From: a filamentous cyanobacterium ESFC-1
Lineage (GTDB): Bacteria > Cyanobacteriota > Cyanobacteriia > Cyanobacteriales > Spirulinaceae
Reading direction: 5' to 3'
Assembly: GCA_000380225.1 (NCBI GenBank)
Contig: KB904821.1
Span: forward strand, 4,625,388 to 4,689,387
DNA length: 64,000 nt
The translations under genes were made by a program, and so were the position numbers. The notes below the pieces were generated by a model, which saw nothing but the letters and a program-made list of their open reading frames with translations, did not search any database and had not been told where the DNA came from. Below are positions 27,416 to 35,286 of this stretch, piece after piece. Each line of letters starts with the position of its first letter. Position 1 is the stretch's first letter.

Positions 27416-27880
27416 ATGCCGATCCGATGGAAGCAGGATAACGATAGATTAACCGCCTTATTGATTGAGGTGAAAATGGTCAAGGGTCAGCCGCAAGAAC
27501 GAGAAGTGCGGCCCTTAGCCAGCATTAAAAATGAAGATATTTATACCTATACCGGCCATATTAACTTCTGGAAAGACGTTTCTAGTGTTTTAGAGGATTT
27601 TCCCGACGAAATTCGCGCCCAAGTTGTCGTGGATATTGCCCAAAAGATTAAGCAAATCCCTGATTGGGTCATTCAACAGATGGAAGAATACCAAGAAGAA
27701 CATCGTCAAAAAGGCGAGGTGATTCTGGCGGCAATGAACGAAGAAAGAAAGCGCCACGAAGCCCAGATTGCGGAGTTAACTCGTCAAAGACGGCTAGAGA
27801 TTAAAGAATTTGAAGAACAGCAAGAAATTCTCATGTCTGAAATTGGCTTATCTAAATCGAAATCAAAAATCCTCAATTAA
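27416..27880 (+). CDS. Unknown protein, charged coiled-coil C-terminus
   Basis: A 154-residue protein I do not recognise. The first 75 residues form a mixed domain with VEVKMVKGQPQEREVRPL-like beta pattern and IYTYTGHINFWKDVSSVL. The last 70 residues are a highly charged helix (EEYQEEHRQKGEVILAAM, RRLEIKEFEEQQEIL) likely to be a coiled coil. No signal or membrane segment. It ends convergent with the Tab2-like gene, overlapping it by 8 bp. The coding character (HIP1-free but with normal codon use) supports a real gene. Confidence 0.6.
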   Translation: MPIRWKQDNDRLTALLIEVKMVKGQPQEREVRPLASIKNEDIYTYTGHINFWKDVSSVLEDFPDEIRAQVVVDIAQKIKQIPDWVIQQMEEYQEEHRQKGEVILAAMNEERKRHEAQIAELTRQRRLEIKEFEEQQEILMSEIGLSKSKSKILN

Positions 27881-28670
27881 TTCCCTGAAGCAACCAAAAC
27901 CCTGTATCCGTCATACCTGAATCATCCGGTTGAATCAAGAGAAAATGAATCCCCAAACTCGCTGTACGGCGTTCGCTATAGTTTAGGGCAGCTTGAGCCA
28001 CTTCTGCATCCTCAAATGTTGCTAAAATCCAACGGTCAATTAAGCCGGTTTCGAGTACCAATCCCCCCGACTGTCCCGGTTCTGTGGGAATATAATTCAC
28101 CCCATGGGGTTGCTGTTCTACCAGCCATTGGGCGAGTTGCATTGATTGACGACCCCCGTAGATAATAATACCGGGAATGGGTGTAGTTGAAGCAACTCCG
28201 GCTTGAATGGGGTCAAACTCTGAGGGAATGTTGACAATCGGGATGGGGCGATCGCGAAATACCGATACAATATCCTGAGCAACAATCGCTGCAAACCGCC
28301 ATTGCTCGCCCCACAAGGCATCGGGAAGGGCTTGGGGGGGTGATTGAATCAAATCTGCGGTTAAGCCGCGAGAACGGCATATTTCTTTCAAGGCGGGGGC
28401 GTGTCGCGTCGCTTCTAATGTCCAGCCTAACTGCTGTGTGGCTAAATCCATTAAATTATAGGTTTCTGGGCGAAATACTCGCACAATATCCGGCGCTTCC
28501 CCAATAGCTTGTAGTTGCTGGACTAACCAACTTACTCCGGCTTCGGCTTGCGGACAAGTTGCTTCATGGATGAGTTCCCCAGACGGCTTGCAGATTAATA
28601 AAATCCAAGTGGGGTTATTTTGGGGTTGGGGGGGTTTATAAAAGTCAACTTGCCATAGGGTTTTGAGCAT
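27873..28670 (-). CDS. Tab2/ATAB2-like RNA-binding protein (DUF1092)
   Basis: A 265-residue member of the family found only in oxygenic phototrophs. It begins WQVDFYKPPQ, has ELIHEATCPQ and VFRPETYNLM, and ends with the conserved C-terminal tripeptide WLL in TGFWLLQGIN. In algae and plants Tab2/ATAB2 binds the leader of photosystem I mRNAs and promotes translation of the reaction-centre subunits. In cyanobacteria the function is less settled, but a role in PSI gene expression is plausible. It overlaps the 3' end of the convergent gene at 27416. Confidence 0.88.
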   Translation of the reverse strand: MLKTLWQVDFYKPPQPQNNPTWILLICKPSGELIHEATCPQAEAGVSWLVQQLQAIGEAPDIVRVFRPETYNLMDLATQQLGWTLEATRHAPALKEICRSRGLTADLIQSPPQALPDALWGEQWRFAAIVAQDIVSVFRDRPIPIVNIPSEFDPIQAGVASTTPIPGIIIYGGRQSMQLAQWLVEQQPHGVNYIPTEPGQSGGLVLETGLIDRWILATFEDAEVAQAALNYSERRTASLGIHFLLIQPDDSGMTDTGFWLLQGIN

Positions 28671-28673
28671 TTT

Positions 28674-28987
28674 TGTTGTTGGTTATTGGTTGTTGGTTGT
28701 TGGTTGTTGGTTATTGGTTGTTGGTTATTGGTTGTTGGTTATTGGTTGTTGGTTATTGGTTATTGGTTATTGGTTATTGGTTGTTGGTTGTTGGTTGAGT
28801 AGAACGAAGTAGAACCCCACAAAACCTTGATTATTGTTGAGTTTCGCGACCTAAATCTAACCTACGGGAAAACCTGGATGTCAGTCAATTAGCCTTATCA
28901 CTAAATCCAAGATCGCGATCGCCCCAGAATCTTGATAAGATAAAAGCCTCAAAAACTGATGACTGATGACTGATAACTGATAACTGA
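28674..28987. repeat. STRR array (TTGTTGG/TTATTGG) and second array (ACTGATG/ACTGATA)
   Basis: About 17 TTGTTGG/TTATTGG units run from 28674 to 28796. A stretch with a HIP1 site follows, and then five ACTGATG/ACTGATA units at about 28951-28987 run right up to the avtA start codon, so the last repeat unit lies where the ribosome site should be. No gene is seen in this 318-bp gap. Confidence 0.88.
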
Positions 28988-28988
28988 A

Positions 28989-30254
28989 ATGACCCATCCT
29001 GCCTTATCTCAATTCGGTTTGCAGATGTCCCAACTTACCGGGACTCGCGCCATTATGAAAGATGTTATCGAAACTTTGCGAGCTGGAGCAGGACAAGATT
29101 TTATTAATCTGAGTGCGGGAAATCCGGTGATTTTACCCGAAGTTGAGCATTTATGGCGCGATTGTACGGCTCAATTGCTGGCAAGCTCGGAATATGGCGA
29201 AGTCACTTGTCGTTATGGGTCGAGTCAAGGTTATGCGCCGTTGATTGAGGCGATCGCGTCGGACTTTAATCAACGATATAATTTAAACCTGGGCGATCGC
29301 AACATCCTCATTACCCCCGGTTCTCAAGCCCTTTATTTCTACGCCGCCAACGCCTTTGGGGGCTATACTGCCGAAAACCAACTCAAACGCATTGTTTTCC
29401 CCCTCAGCCCCGATTATACCGGTTATGGCGGCATTAGCCTCACTCCCGAAGCCCTCCTCGCTTACAAACCCCATCTTGACATTGACAGCAACGCGCACCG
29501 CTTCAAATATCGTCCCGACTTCAGCCAACTCAAAATTAACGAGGATACAGGCTGCGTCATCTTCTCGCGTCCCTGCAATCCCACAGGTAATATTATCAGC
29601 GACGAGGAAGTCGAAAAAATTGCAGCCCTTGCTCAACCCTATAACGTCCCGGTTTTAGTAGATTCGGCTTATGCTCCTCCTTATCCTGCCCTTAATTATG
29701 CCGAAATGAATCCGGTATTTGGCGAGAATATCCTCCATTGTCTCAGCTTATCCAAAGCCGGATTACCGGGGGAACGGGTGGGGATTGCTGTTGGGGATGC
29801 CGATATCATTGAAATCCTACAAAGCTTTCAAACCAACGCTTGCATTCATGCGTCTCGTTACGGTCAGGCGATCGCGGCTAAGGCTATTGTATCAGGTCGC
29901 TTGGCCACCATCTCCAAAGACATTATCCGCCCCCATTATCAACATAAACTCGAAGTCCTCGAAAATACCCTTGATGCTGCCCTTCCTAGCGATATTCCCT
30001 GGTATCTTCATCAAGGAGAAGGCTCAATTTTCGCTTGGCTGTGGCTACAAGATTTACCAATTACGGATTGGGAATACTATCAAGAACTTAAAAAAGTAGG
30101 CGTTATCGTAGTTCCTGGTTCGTCTTTCTTCCCCGGTTTATCCGAAAATTGGCGACACAAACAAGAGTGTATTCGCATTAGTTTAACCGCGACTCCCGAC
30201 GAAATTGCAACTGCGATGAAACGTTTGGTAAAGGTGACTGAAAATTTATATTAG
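28989..30254 (+). CDS. avtA: Valine-pyruvate aminotransferase
   Basis: A 421-residue fold-type I PLP enzyme. It begins LSQFGLQMSQLTGTRAIMKD, has INLSAGNPVILPEVE, the Asn/Pro segment FSRPCNPTGNIISDEE, and the PLP lysine in LSLSKAGLPGERVG (about residue 256), all typical of AvtA. It converts pyruvate and valine to alanine and 2-oxoisovalerate. Length agrees with the family. The start ATG is immediately preceded by heptamer repeats and no clear ribosome site is seen. Confidence 0.88.
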   Translation: MTHPALSQFGLQMSQLTGTRAIMKDVIETLRAGAGQDFINLSAGNPVILPEVEHLWRDCTAQLLASSEYGEVTCRYGSSQGYAPLIEAIASDFNQRYNLNLGDRNILITPGSQALYFYAANAFGGYTAENQLKRIVFPLSPDYTGYGGISLTPEALLAYKPHLDIDSNAHRFKYRPDFSQLKINEDTGCVIFSRPCNPTGNIISDEEVEKIAALAQPYNVPVLVDSAYAPPYPALNYAEMNPVFGENILHCLSLSKAGLPGERVGIAVGDADIIEILQSFQTNACIHASRYGQAIAAKAIVSGRLATISKDIIRPHYQHKLEVLENTLDAALPSDIPWYLHQGEGSIFAWLWLQDLPITDWEYYQELKKVGVIVVPGSSFFPGLSENWRHKQECIRISLTATPDEIATAMKRLVKVTENLY

Positions 30255-30571
30255 TCCTTGGTTTGTTGTCCTTTGTCATTAGTCCTCAGTCCTTTGTATC
30301 TTGATGAAATCTTAGTCTTTTGCCTTTAAGACTAAATATGGCAAGGAAAACTAAAATTAGGATAATAAATTCTTGATTATTTTCACGAATTTTGACCCAT
30401 GAAGCGGTATTTTGAAATGTATATCGATGGGTGTACTTTTAGGTAATTTACCACTAAAAATGTAATTTTGCGGTTCAGAATCAGGTGAAATAACAGTAAA
30501 TAAATACAATTAAATCGGGTTGTAATACGGCGATTTCTGAAAACTCTAAAGCTGCAAAATTTAAATAACTA
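30255..30571. other. Intergenic DNA after avtA, repeats only
   Basis: The first 45 bp are degenerate CCTTTGT/CATTAGT heptamers. The rest is AT-rich, with no coding ORF or strong hairpin. It leads directly into the palindromic-ended element at 30572. Confidence 0.5.
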
Positions 30572-30800
30572 TGACACAGCTAAAATGAGGCTTTAGGTAG
30601 GGTGTCGTTAGCGTAGCGTAACGCACCGAAATGTAAATATTTTAGCGGTTTTGGCTATCGCACAAATTAAGCTATGTCACGCCAGTAGTGTCGTGACACA
30701 TCTTAAACGGTGGGTTACGGCGGATTCGTGGATTACAGTCATAGCCTAGATTCTAGCCGCCTAACCCACCCTACGTTAAAGCCTCATTTTAGCTGTGTCA
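30572..30800. mobile_element. 229-bp MITE-like element with perfect 24-bp terminal inverted repeats
   Basis: The left end at 30572-30595 (TGACACAGCTAAAATGAG and six more bases) is the exact reverse complement of 30777-30800. Inside are two further inverted pieces: GGTGGGTTACGGCGG near 30699 against CCGCCTAACCCACC near 30759, and a GTAGCGTAACGCACC piece near 30615. It has no ORF. This fits a small non-autonomous element, perhaps with other repeats nested in it. No target duplication is evident at the ends. A related GTAGGGTGCGTTAACGAAG repeat follows at about 30807-30833. Confidence 0.75.
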
Positions 30801-30910
30801 CGGCAGTAGGGTGCGTTAACGAAGTGTAACGCAACCGCTTAATACTAATGTAACTGTAGCGATTAGTTTTGCTAAAATCAAATAATTTAGTCTAACTTTT
30901 TTAAATTAAA

Positions 30911-31057
30911 ATGGGATTGTTTTTAATTATACTCATTTCTGCCCTGATTACGGGCTTAGTGGTTAATTCCAATTTCGGTAAAATAAAAGTGCGGAGTTAC
31001 AAGCGTCGCAATGGGACTCGCGTTCGCTCTCATTATCGCAAAAAGCCAAGACGTTAG
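30911..31057 (+). CDS. Small membrane peptide with strongly basic tail (48 aa)
   Basis: The ORF MGLFLIILISALITGLVV (one predicted membrane helix) continues into a tail of about 30 residues that holds 15 Arg or Lys, ending SHYRKKPRR. It is too short for routine gene calling, but the composition is orderly: a hydrophobic helix followed by a basic cytosolic tail. Similar basic YRR-rich tails occur in other cyanobacterial proteins. Function unknown. It may be a real small protein or the end of a former larger gene. Confidence 0.45.
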   Translation: MGLFLIILISALITGLVVNSNFGKIKVRSYKRRNGTRVRSHYRKKPRR

Positions 31058-31071
31058 TTTTAAAACTATAA

Positions 31072-31182
31072 AACCCCGGTTTCTAGAAGAAAACGGGATG
31101 AATATTTAAGTTATGCTAGAACCCCGGTTTCTAGAGTTATATTCTAACTTTATCAGATAAGCAGACAAGAAACCGGGGTTCT
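31072..31182. repeat. Three copies of the AGAACCCCGGTTTCT repeat
   Basis: AACCCCGGTTTCT lies near 31072-31085, AGAACCCCGGTTTCT at 31118-31132, and the reverse complement AGAAACCGGGGTTCT at 31168-31182. The second and third can form a 15-bp stem. It sits just past the 3' end of the minus-strand coiled-coil gene and could serve as its terminator. Confidence 0.75.
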
Positions 31183-31186
31183 TAAG

Positions 31187-32296
31187 TTATTTACTTTTGG
31201 TTTGATTTTTAGCTTGTTCGAGAGCAACTTCTTTAAGCGCATCAAAGGAGTTACGATTGGATGTGCCTTCGATGGCTTTGACGGCTAAATCTTGGACTTG
31301 TTTGAGGGCTGCGTCGAGTTGTTGGGAGAGGTTGAGAATGCGGCTGTCTTGGGTTTGAATGGTTTGTTCTAAAGATTCGATGCGGAGTTGGTAGTTGCGG
31401 GTTTCTCCTTCGATTTCTTTGCTGCGTAAATCGGCTTTGACTTTGCCTTGATAGTGACCGATATTGCGACCATTTTCTTTACCATTTTTGATGTTTTCTT
31501 GCTTTTTGATTTCAAATTCTTCGACTTTTTCTTGGGCTTCTTTGTATTGTTTTTCCCGCTCGGATATGGCTTTTTCTCGTTTTTCCCAAGCTTTTTCTTG
31601 AGTTAATCGAGTTTCTGCAAGTTCGGTATAAAGTTGTTTCTTTTCTTGTTCGTAGTTTTCTTGGTCGAGATTACGTTCGAGTTCGAGGTTATATTGATAT
31701 TCGGCTTCGTCCCGTTGGCGAGTTTTATGATAGTTTTCGTTCCGTTCTTTGATTATCCGGTTATGGGTTTCTTGTTCTTTTTGCCAAGCTTTTTTTAAGT
31801 CTTGAAGTTCTTGGTTTAAAGTTTCTTGCTGTTCGTTATATTCGGTTTCAAACTCTGTGCTGGTTTCTTGATAGGATTCAATCAAGTTATCGAGGGTGGT
31901 GTCGTCAATTTCGTTGAGGTTATGTAGGGTTTCAAGTTGTTCGACTTCCCCATTAACCGCCGTGTTTAATTCTTCCAGGGTAGAGGCTTCTTTGATGAGT
32001 TGTTCGGACAGTTGACTCGCGGCACTTCCAAAGCCAATTTGCAGTTGTTCGAGGTTTTTTAGGGTTTGTTCGATGTCGGCTTGGATGAGTTTAGTTTGGT
32101 TCATGGTTTTGTTGGCTTTGGTGGTTTCTTGGGGCGGAATTTCGGTGGCTTTGGGAGGTTGAGGGAGGATGGTTTTGACTTCTTTGTTCAGTTGTTTGAC
32201 TTGAGATTCTAGGGTAGATTTCTCGCTTTTGAGTTCTTCAAAGGCTTGCAAAATTTCGGCTTTTGTGTTGCGATTTGTGATTTTTTTCTTAGCCAT
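31187..32296 (-). CDS. Coiled-coil protein, paralogue 1 of a tandem pair
   Basis: A 369-residue, almost wholly helical protein rich in Glu, Gln and Lys. It opens with a short basic leader and NTKAEILQAFEELKSEKSTL, has a central IGFGSAASQLSEQLIKEAS segment (about 100-118), then a coiled coil from about 120 to 270, and a final LRIESLEQTIQTQDSRI helix with AVKAIEG. It matches its upstream neighbour part by part: the N-terminal ILxAF segment, the FGS segment and the C-terminal helix. No signal or membrane helix. Such coiled-coil-rich proteins form cytoplasmic filaments in some cyanobacteria; that is a hypothesis here. Lies 54 bp after its paralogue. Confidence 0.72.
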   Translation of the reverse strand: MAKKKITNRNTKAEILQAFEELKSEKSTLESQVKQLNKEVKTILPQPPKATEIPPQETTKANKTMNQTKLIQADIEQTLKNLEQLQIGFGSAASQLSEQLIKEASTLEELNTAVNGEVEQLETLHNLNEIDDTTLDNLIESYQETSTEFETEYNEQQETLNQELQDLKKAWQKEQETHNRIIKERNENYHKTRQRDEAEYQYNLELERNLDQENYEQEKKQLYTELAETRLTQEKAWEKREKAISEREKQYKEAQEKVEEFEIKKQENIKNGKENGRNIGHYQGKVKADLRSKEIEGETRNYQLRIESLEQTIQTQDSRILNLSQQLDAALKQVQDLAVKAIEGTSNRNSFDALKEVALEQAKNQTKSK

Positions 32297-32350
32297 GATT
32301 CAAGTTTGAGTTACGTCGATTAATCGGGAAAATGGGTGAATGATTCGGGT

Positions 32351-33343
32351 TTAATTATTATCGCGGTTGTTACTTTGAAAAGCTCGCATTGCTAGTTGTT
32401 GCGCTTGATTCGTCGCGGCTTGGAGTTGGGTGGTGATTTCCGCAATTTGGGCGGTTTGTCGCTCGATTACGGCTTCGAGGGATTGGATTTTGAGGTCGAA
32501 GCCTTGTTGGGTTGATTCCCACTCTTTTTCTAAGAGGTCGGACTTGACTTTTGCTTCTCGTTCTGCTTGCTTAATGGCTTCACCTTTGGCATCGGTATAA
32601 GCTTTTTTGAGGGCTTCTTCAAAGCTTGCAATTTTCTCTTGATTGGCGTTAAATTGAGCTTCATTTGCGGTTAAATACTGCTCTCTTTCTTGCCAACCTT
32701 TTTCTTGCTGTTGATTCATTTCTTGTAAGGTTCGCTCTTGGTCACGCTTGTATTCCTCGTATTCGTCCATTTCAATTTGGCGCGATCGCGTGGTTTGATA
32801 TTGATAATCGGCGGCTTCTTCTTCTCGTTCTTTGGCGATTATTTCGGCTTCTTCTTCTGTGCGAGTTTCCCATTCTTCAAGTTCTTTTTCCCAAGCTTTG
32901 CGCGTTTGACGAATTGTTTTCTCTAACCCCTCTCGCTGCTGATTGATATTATCTTGCAGGGCTTGGATTTTCTCTTGGTGTTCTTGCCGTAAAATATATA
33001 AAGCATCGGCAACTAAACGGACTTTTCGCAGTTGTTCGAGGTTTTCCGTTTCAACGAAAATCGCCCGTTTTAAGGTATCGAGTTTCTCTGACTCACTCCC
33101 CAAGCGTTGGGACAATTCATTGATAATGCTGCCAAAATCGAGTTGTAGAGAAGCCATCCCATTGACAATACTATCAACGGTATAAGTAGCGGCAACTTCT
33201 AATAATTCTTGGTTCTTTTCTTTCTCTGCTTCTTCTTCTTTGGTCGCAACTTTGGATGCAATTTGCTGTTGTTGGGCTAACAGTTGACGAAACGCGGTTA
33301 AAATTTGGGTTTTGCTGTCTTTCACTGAGATTTGAGCGATCAT
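32351..33343 (-). CDS. Coiled-coil protein, paralogue 2 of a tandem pair
   Basis: A 330-residue paralogue of the next gene downstream. Shared parts are SKTQILTAFRQLLAQ (residues 9-23), LDFGSIINELSQRLGSESEKL (about 75-95), a Glu/Gln coiled coil from 100 to 275, and LKIQSLEAVIERQTAQI with LAMRAF near the end. The start is supported by the ribosome site AAGGAAAG just upstream of the ATG. It is transcribed away from an XRE regulator gene; the 194-bp gap has the regulator's promoter. It is the first gene of a two-gene unit. Function unknown; filament or scaffold formation is the natural guess. Confidence 0.72.
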   Translation of the reverse strand: MIAQISVKDSKTQILTAFRQLLAQQQQIASKVATKEEEAEKEKNQELLEVAATYTVDSIVNGMASLQLDFGSIINELSQRLGSESEKLDTLKRAIFVETENLEQLRKVRLVADALYILRQEHQEKIQALQDNINQQREGLEKTIRQTRKAWEKELEEWETRTEEEAEIIAKEREEEAADYQYQTTRSRQIEMDEYEEYKRDQERTLQEMNQQQEKGWQEREQYLTANEAQFNANQEKIASFEEALKKAYTDAKGEAIKQAEREAKVKSDLLEKEWESTQQGFDLKIQSLEAVIERQTAQIAEITTQLQAATNQAQQLAMRAFQSNNRDNN

Positions 33344-33482
33344 GCTTTCCTTCTACTTGAGAGATTAATTTTTGACATCAAAATCCCTCGCTTTTATAGC
33401 GATGAGTTGGCTTGATCTCTACAAGCCAATGGGAATAATTTGATGCTTTGTTCAACGCGGTTAAAACCATCCTAACCCACGG

Positions 33483-33525
33483 TTGAACTTTTCGTCAAGA
33501 AAATGCTAAGATTGTCAATATACAA
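33483..33525 (+). promoter_or_regulatory. Promoter of XRE gene with TTGT-N6-ACAA operator-like palindrome
   Basis: TTGAAC (33483-33488) and TAAGAT (33507-33512) are spaced by 18 bp, a good -35/-10 pair. At 33512-33525 the palindrome TTGT-CAATAT-ACAA sits immediately at and after the -10 box, where a repressor would block transcription. XRE-family repressors often use such short inverted repeats. The autoregulation is inference. Confidence 0.5.
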
Positions 33526-33537
33526 CGAATACGCGCT

Positions 33538-33873
33538 ATGAACAAAAAATTTGGAGACCTCATCCGTCAAGCGAGGAAGGACAAAGGCTACTCTCAAAGG
33601 CAGTTGGCCAGGCATATCGGCCTGGACTTCACATATTTGTCTAAACTAGAAAACGATCGCGCTGATTATGCCCCAAAAGAAGATGTAATTCGGGCGATCG
33701 CGCGTAACCTTAGTTTAGATCAAGAAGAACTGATTTTCCTGGCGGGTCGCATTCCCCAGCAGGAAGAAGAAGTATTGCGGCAAAATTACAAAGATATGCC
33801 CCTATTATTCCGTAGAATGCGAGAAAACCCTGATTTTGCCCGGAGGGTGATTGAAGAAGCCAGCCAGGAGTAA
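33538..33873 (+). CDS. XRE-family DNA-binding regulator
   Basis: A 111-residue protein. Residues about 6-62 form a Cro/cI-type helix-turn-helix (FGDLIRQARKDKGYSQRQLARHIGLDFTYLSKLENDRADY). The C-terminal part (QQEEEVLRQNYKDMPLLFRRMRENPDFARRV) is helical and may dimerise or contact a partner. It faces the coiled-coil gene pair and is followed by an ImmA/IrrE-type protease gene 205 bp on. In ICE and radiation-response systems such proteases cleave an XRE repressor, so this pair may form that type of switch. Confidence 0.88.
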   Translation: MNKKFGDLIRQARKDKGYSQRQLARHIGLDFTYLSKLENDRADYAPKEDVIRAIARNLSLDQEELIFLAGRIPQQEEEVLRQNYKDMPLLFRRMRENPDFARRVIEEASQE

Positions 33874-33876
33874 GCA

Positions 33877-34035
33877 ATGACCAATTACCAATTACCAATT
33901 ACCAATTGATAGTTGATAATTGGGAAGCAAATTAAGTCAAAAATTGCTGGTTATTAACAGCAGATCATTGGGCTTTATTGGTGTTAAAACCATAAGCCAA
34001 AACCCTTGTTGTGGTGGGCATTGCCCACCCGACAG
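33877..34035. repeat. ACCAATT heptamers and GTGGGCA palindrome
   Basis: Four ACCAATT units directly follow the XRE stop (33877-33907), and the palindrome GTGGGCA-T-TGCCCAC lies near 34015-34030. Both recur in cyanobacterial intergenic DNA. They separate the XRE gene from the protease gene. Confidence 0.65.
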
Positions 34036-34078
34036 GACAACGAAATATCAAGCAAAAATAACTCAATAATTCACTCCC

Positions 34079-34723
34079 ATGAACATCTTTCACCCCTTCC
34101 GTTTTATCCCCAAGCATGACATCGAATGCGTTGCGATAAACGTTATTGAAGCGATGAAAGTTACGCCAAATTATATCCCTCAGTTTCCCCTGGATGCGAG
34201 TCGCATAGCGGAATTTTTGGGGTTGGATGTGGTGTGGGATAGTATCCCAGACGACGCAGAGGGACAGATTGCTGCTCGTATTTTACCCCTAGATAAGCTG
34301 ATTGAAATTAACGATCGCATTCCCAATTTACAAGGGGGTTTTGGGGAGTCTACCATTGCCCACGAAATTGGTCACTGGCTACTACACATCGATCGGGCTA
34401 AAGTCGATAGAATGAGTCGGATGCGCGATCGCGATATCAAGATTACCGTCGATCCTTTACTATGTCGCAGTACCGAGCAATCCGACGGCATCGAGTGGCA
34501 GGCGCAGTATTTCGCAGGCTGCTTGCTGATGCCCCTAGACCGCTTGCAAAATGCCTGTAAAGACCGCGATTTAACTCAATGGTCAGTATTATATGACCTG
34601 GCTGAAGAATTTGGCGTTACCATTTCTAACCTCGTCCATCGCTTACGAGACTTAAACTGGATTGAGATTGAAGACGAATCCCGGCAAATTTATCGCAAAG
34701 ATGCAGTGATGGTTTCTGTGTGA
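34079..34723 (+). CDS. ImmA/IrrE-family metallo-endopeptidase
   Basis: A 214-residue zinc protease. The active site HEIGH is at residues 95-99 in TIAHEIGHWLLH, and the family's downstream acidic position is suggested by EWQAQYFAGCLLMP (E-x-QAxxFAxxLLMP), the second hallmark. Family members cleave XRE-type repressors on a stress signal and so turn on target genes. The XRE gene just upstream is the likely substrate. The stop overlaps the next gene start (GTGTGA). Confidence 0.88.
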   Translation: MNIFHPFRFIPKHDIECVAINVIEAMKVTPNYIPQFPLDASRIAEFLGLDVVWDSIPDDAEGQIAARILPLDKLIEINDRIPNLQGGFGESTIAHEIGHWLLHIDRAKVDRMSRMRDRDIKITVDPLLCRSTEQSDGIEWQAQYFAGCLLMPLDRLQNACKDRDLTQWSVLYDLAEEFGVTISNLVHRLRDLNWIEIEDESRQIYRKDAVMVSV

Positions 34724-35286
34724 ATACTCCTAGTCATTACATCCTGAATTTGTGGCTACTTGGAACAACTGTTGCACCAAATGCGACAGTTGCTATAACG
34801 TTGGGGGCAATTTTACCCGACGCACCGATTTTTATTTTCTATGGGGTGGCAAAATGGATTTACCGTTTACCCGAAAGCGAAATTTGGACAACGGCTTATT
34901 ATCAACCTTTGTGGCAGAATATCATTGCCTTGTCTCATTCAATTCCCCTTGCGATTATTGGGGCGTTGATTTGTTGGTATTTTGGGGCAAAACTTGGTGT
35001 AATTTTCTGTATAAGCTTAGTTTTTCATTCTTTACTCGACCTTCCGGTACATCACGACGACGCACACCGCCATTTTTACCCGTTTAGTAATTACCGCTTT
35101 ATTAGTCCCTTTTCCTACTGGGACCCCAAACACTACGGTAATATTGTCGCCTTTGTAGAATTAAGTTTAGTCGCGATCGCGTCCTTTTTCGTTTGGAAAA
35201 TCCTCAAAACACCCTGGAGTAAAGGAATATTAGTGTTGATCAACCTCTTGTATATTTTTGCTTACAGCCGCTTTTATTTACGTTAA
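34720..35286 (+). CDS. DUF457/YdjM-like multi-pass membrane protein
   Basis: A 188-residue inner-membrane protein with about four helices. It starts at GTG 34720 in a 4-bp overlap with the protease stop. Histidine-acid pairs lie in the helix region: TPSHYILN near the start, LSHSIPLA, HSLLDLPVHHDDAHRHFYP. This matches the metal-dependent hydrolase-like YdjM/DUF457 family, where H and D residues in helices probably bind metal. The substrate is unknown. The next gene begins on the base after its stop. Confidence 0.7.
   Translation: MNTPSHYILNLWLLGTTVAPNATVAITLGAILPDAPIFIFYGVAKWIYRLPESEIWTTAYYQPLWQNIIALSHSIPLAIIGALICWYFGAKLGVIFCISLVFHSLLDLPVHHDDAHRHFYPFSNYRFISPFSYWDPKHYGNIVAFVELSLVAIASFFVWKILKTPWSKGILVLINLLYIFAYSRFYLR

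Noticed and set aside
28674..28796. Possible CRISPR array
   Set aside because: The period is 7 bp with no unique spacers; this is a tandem repeat.
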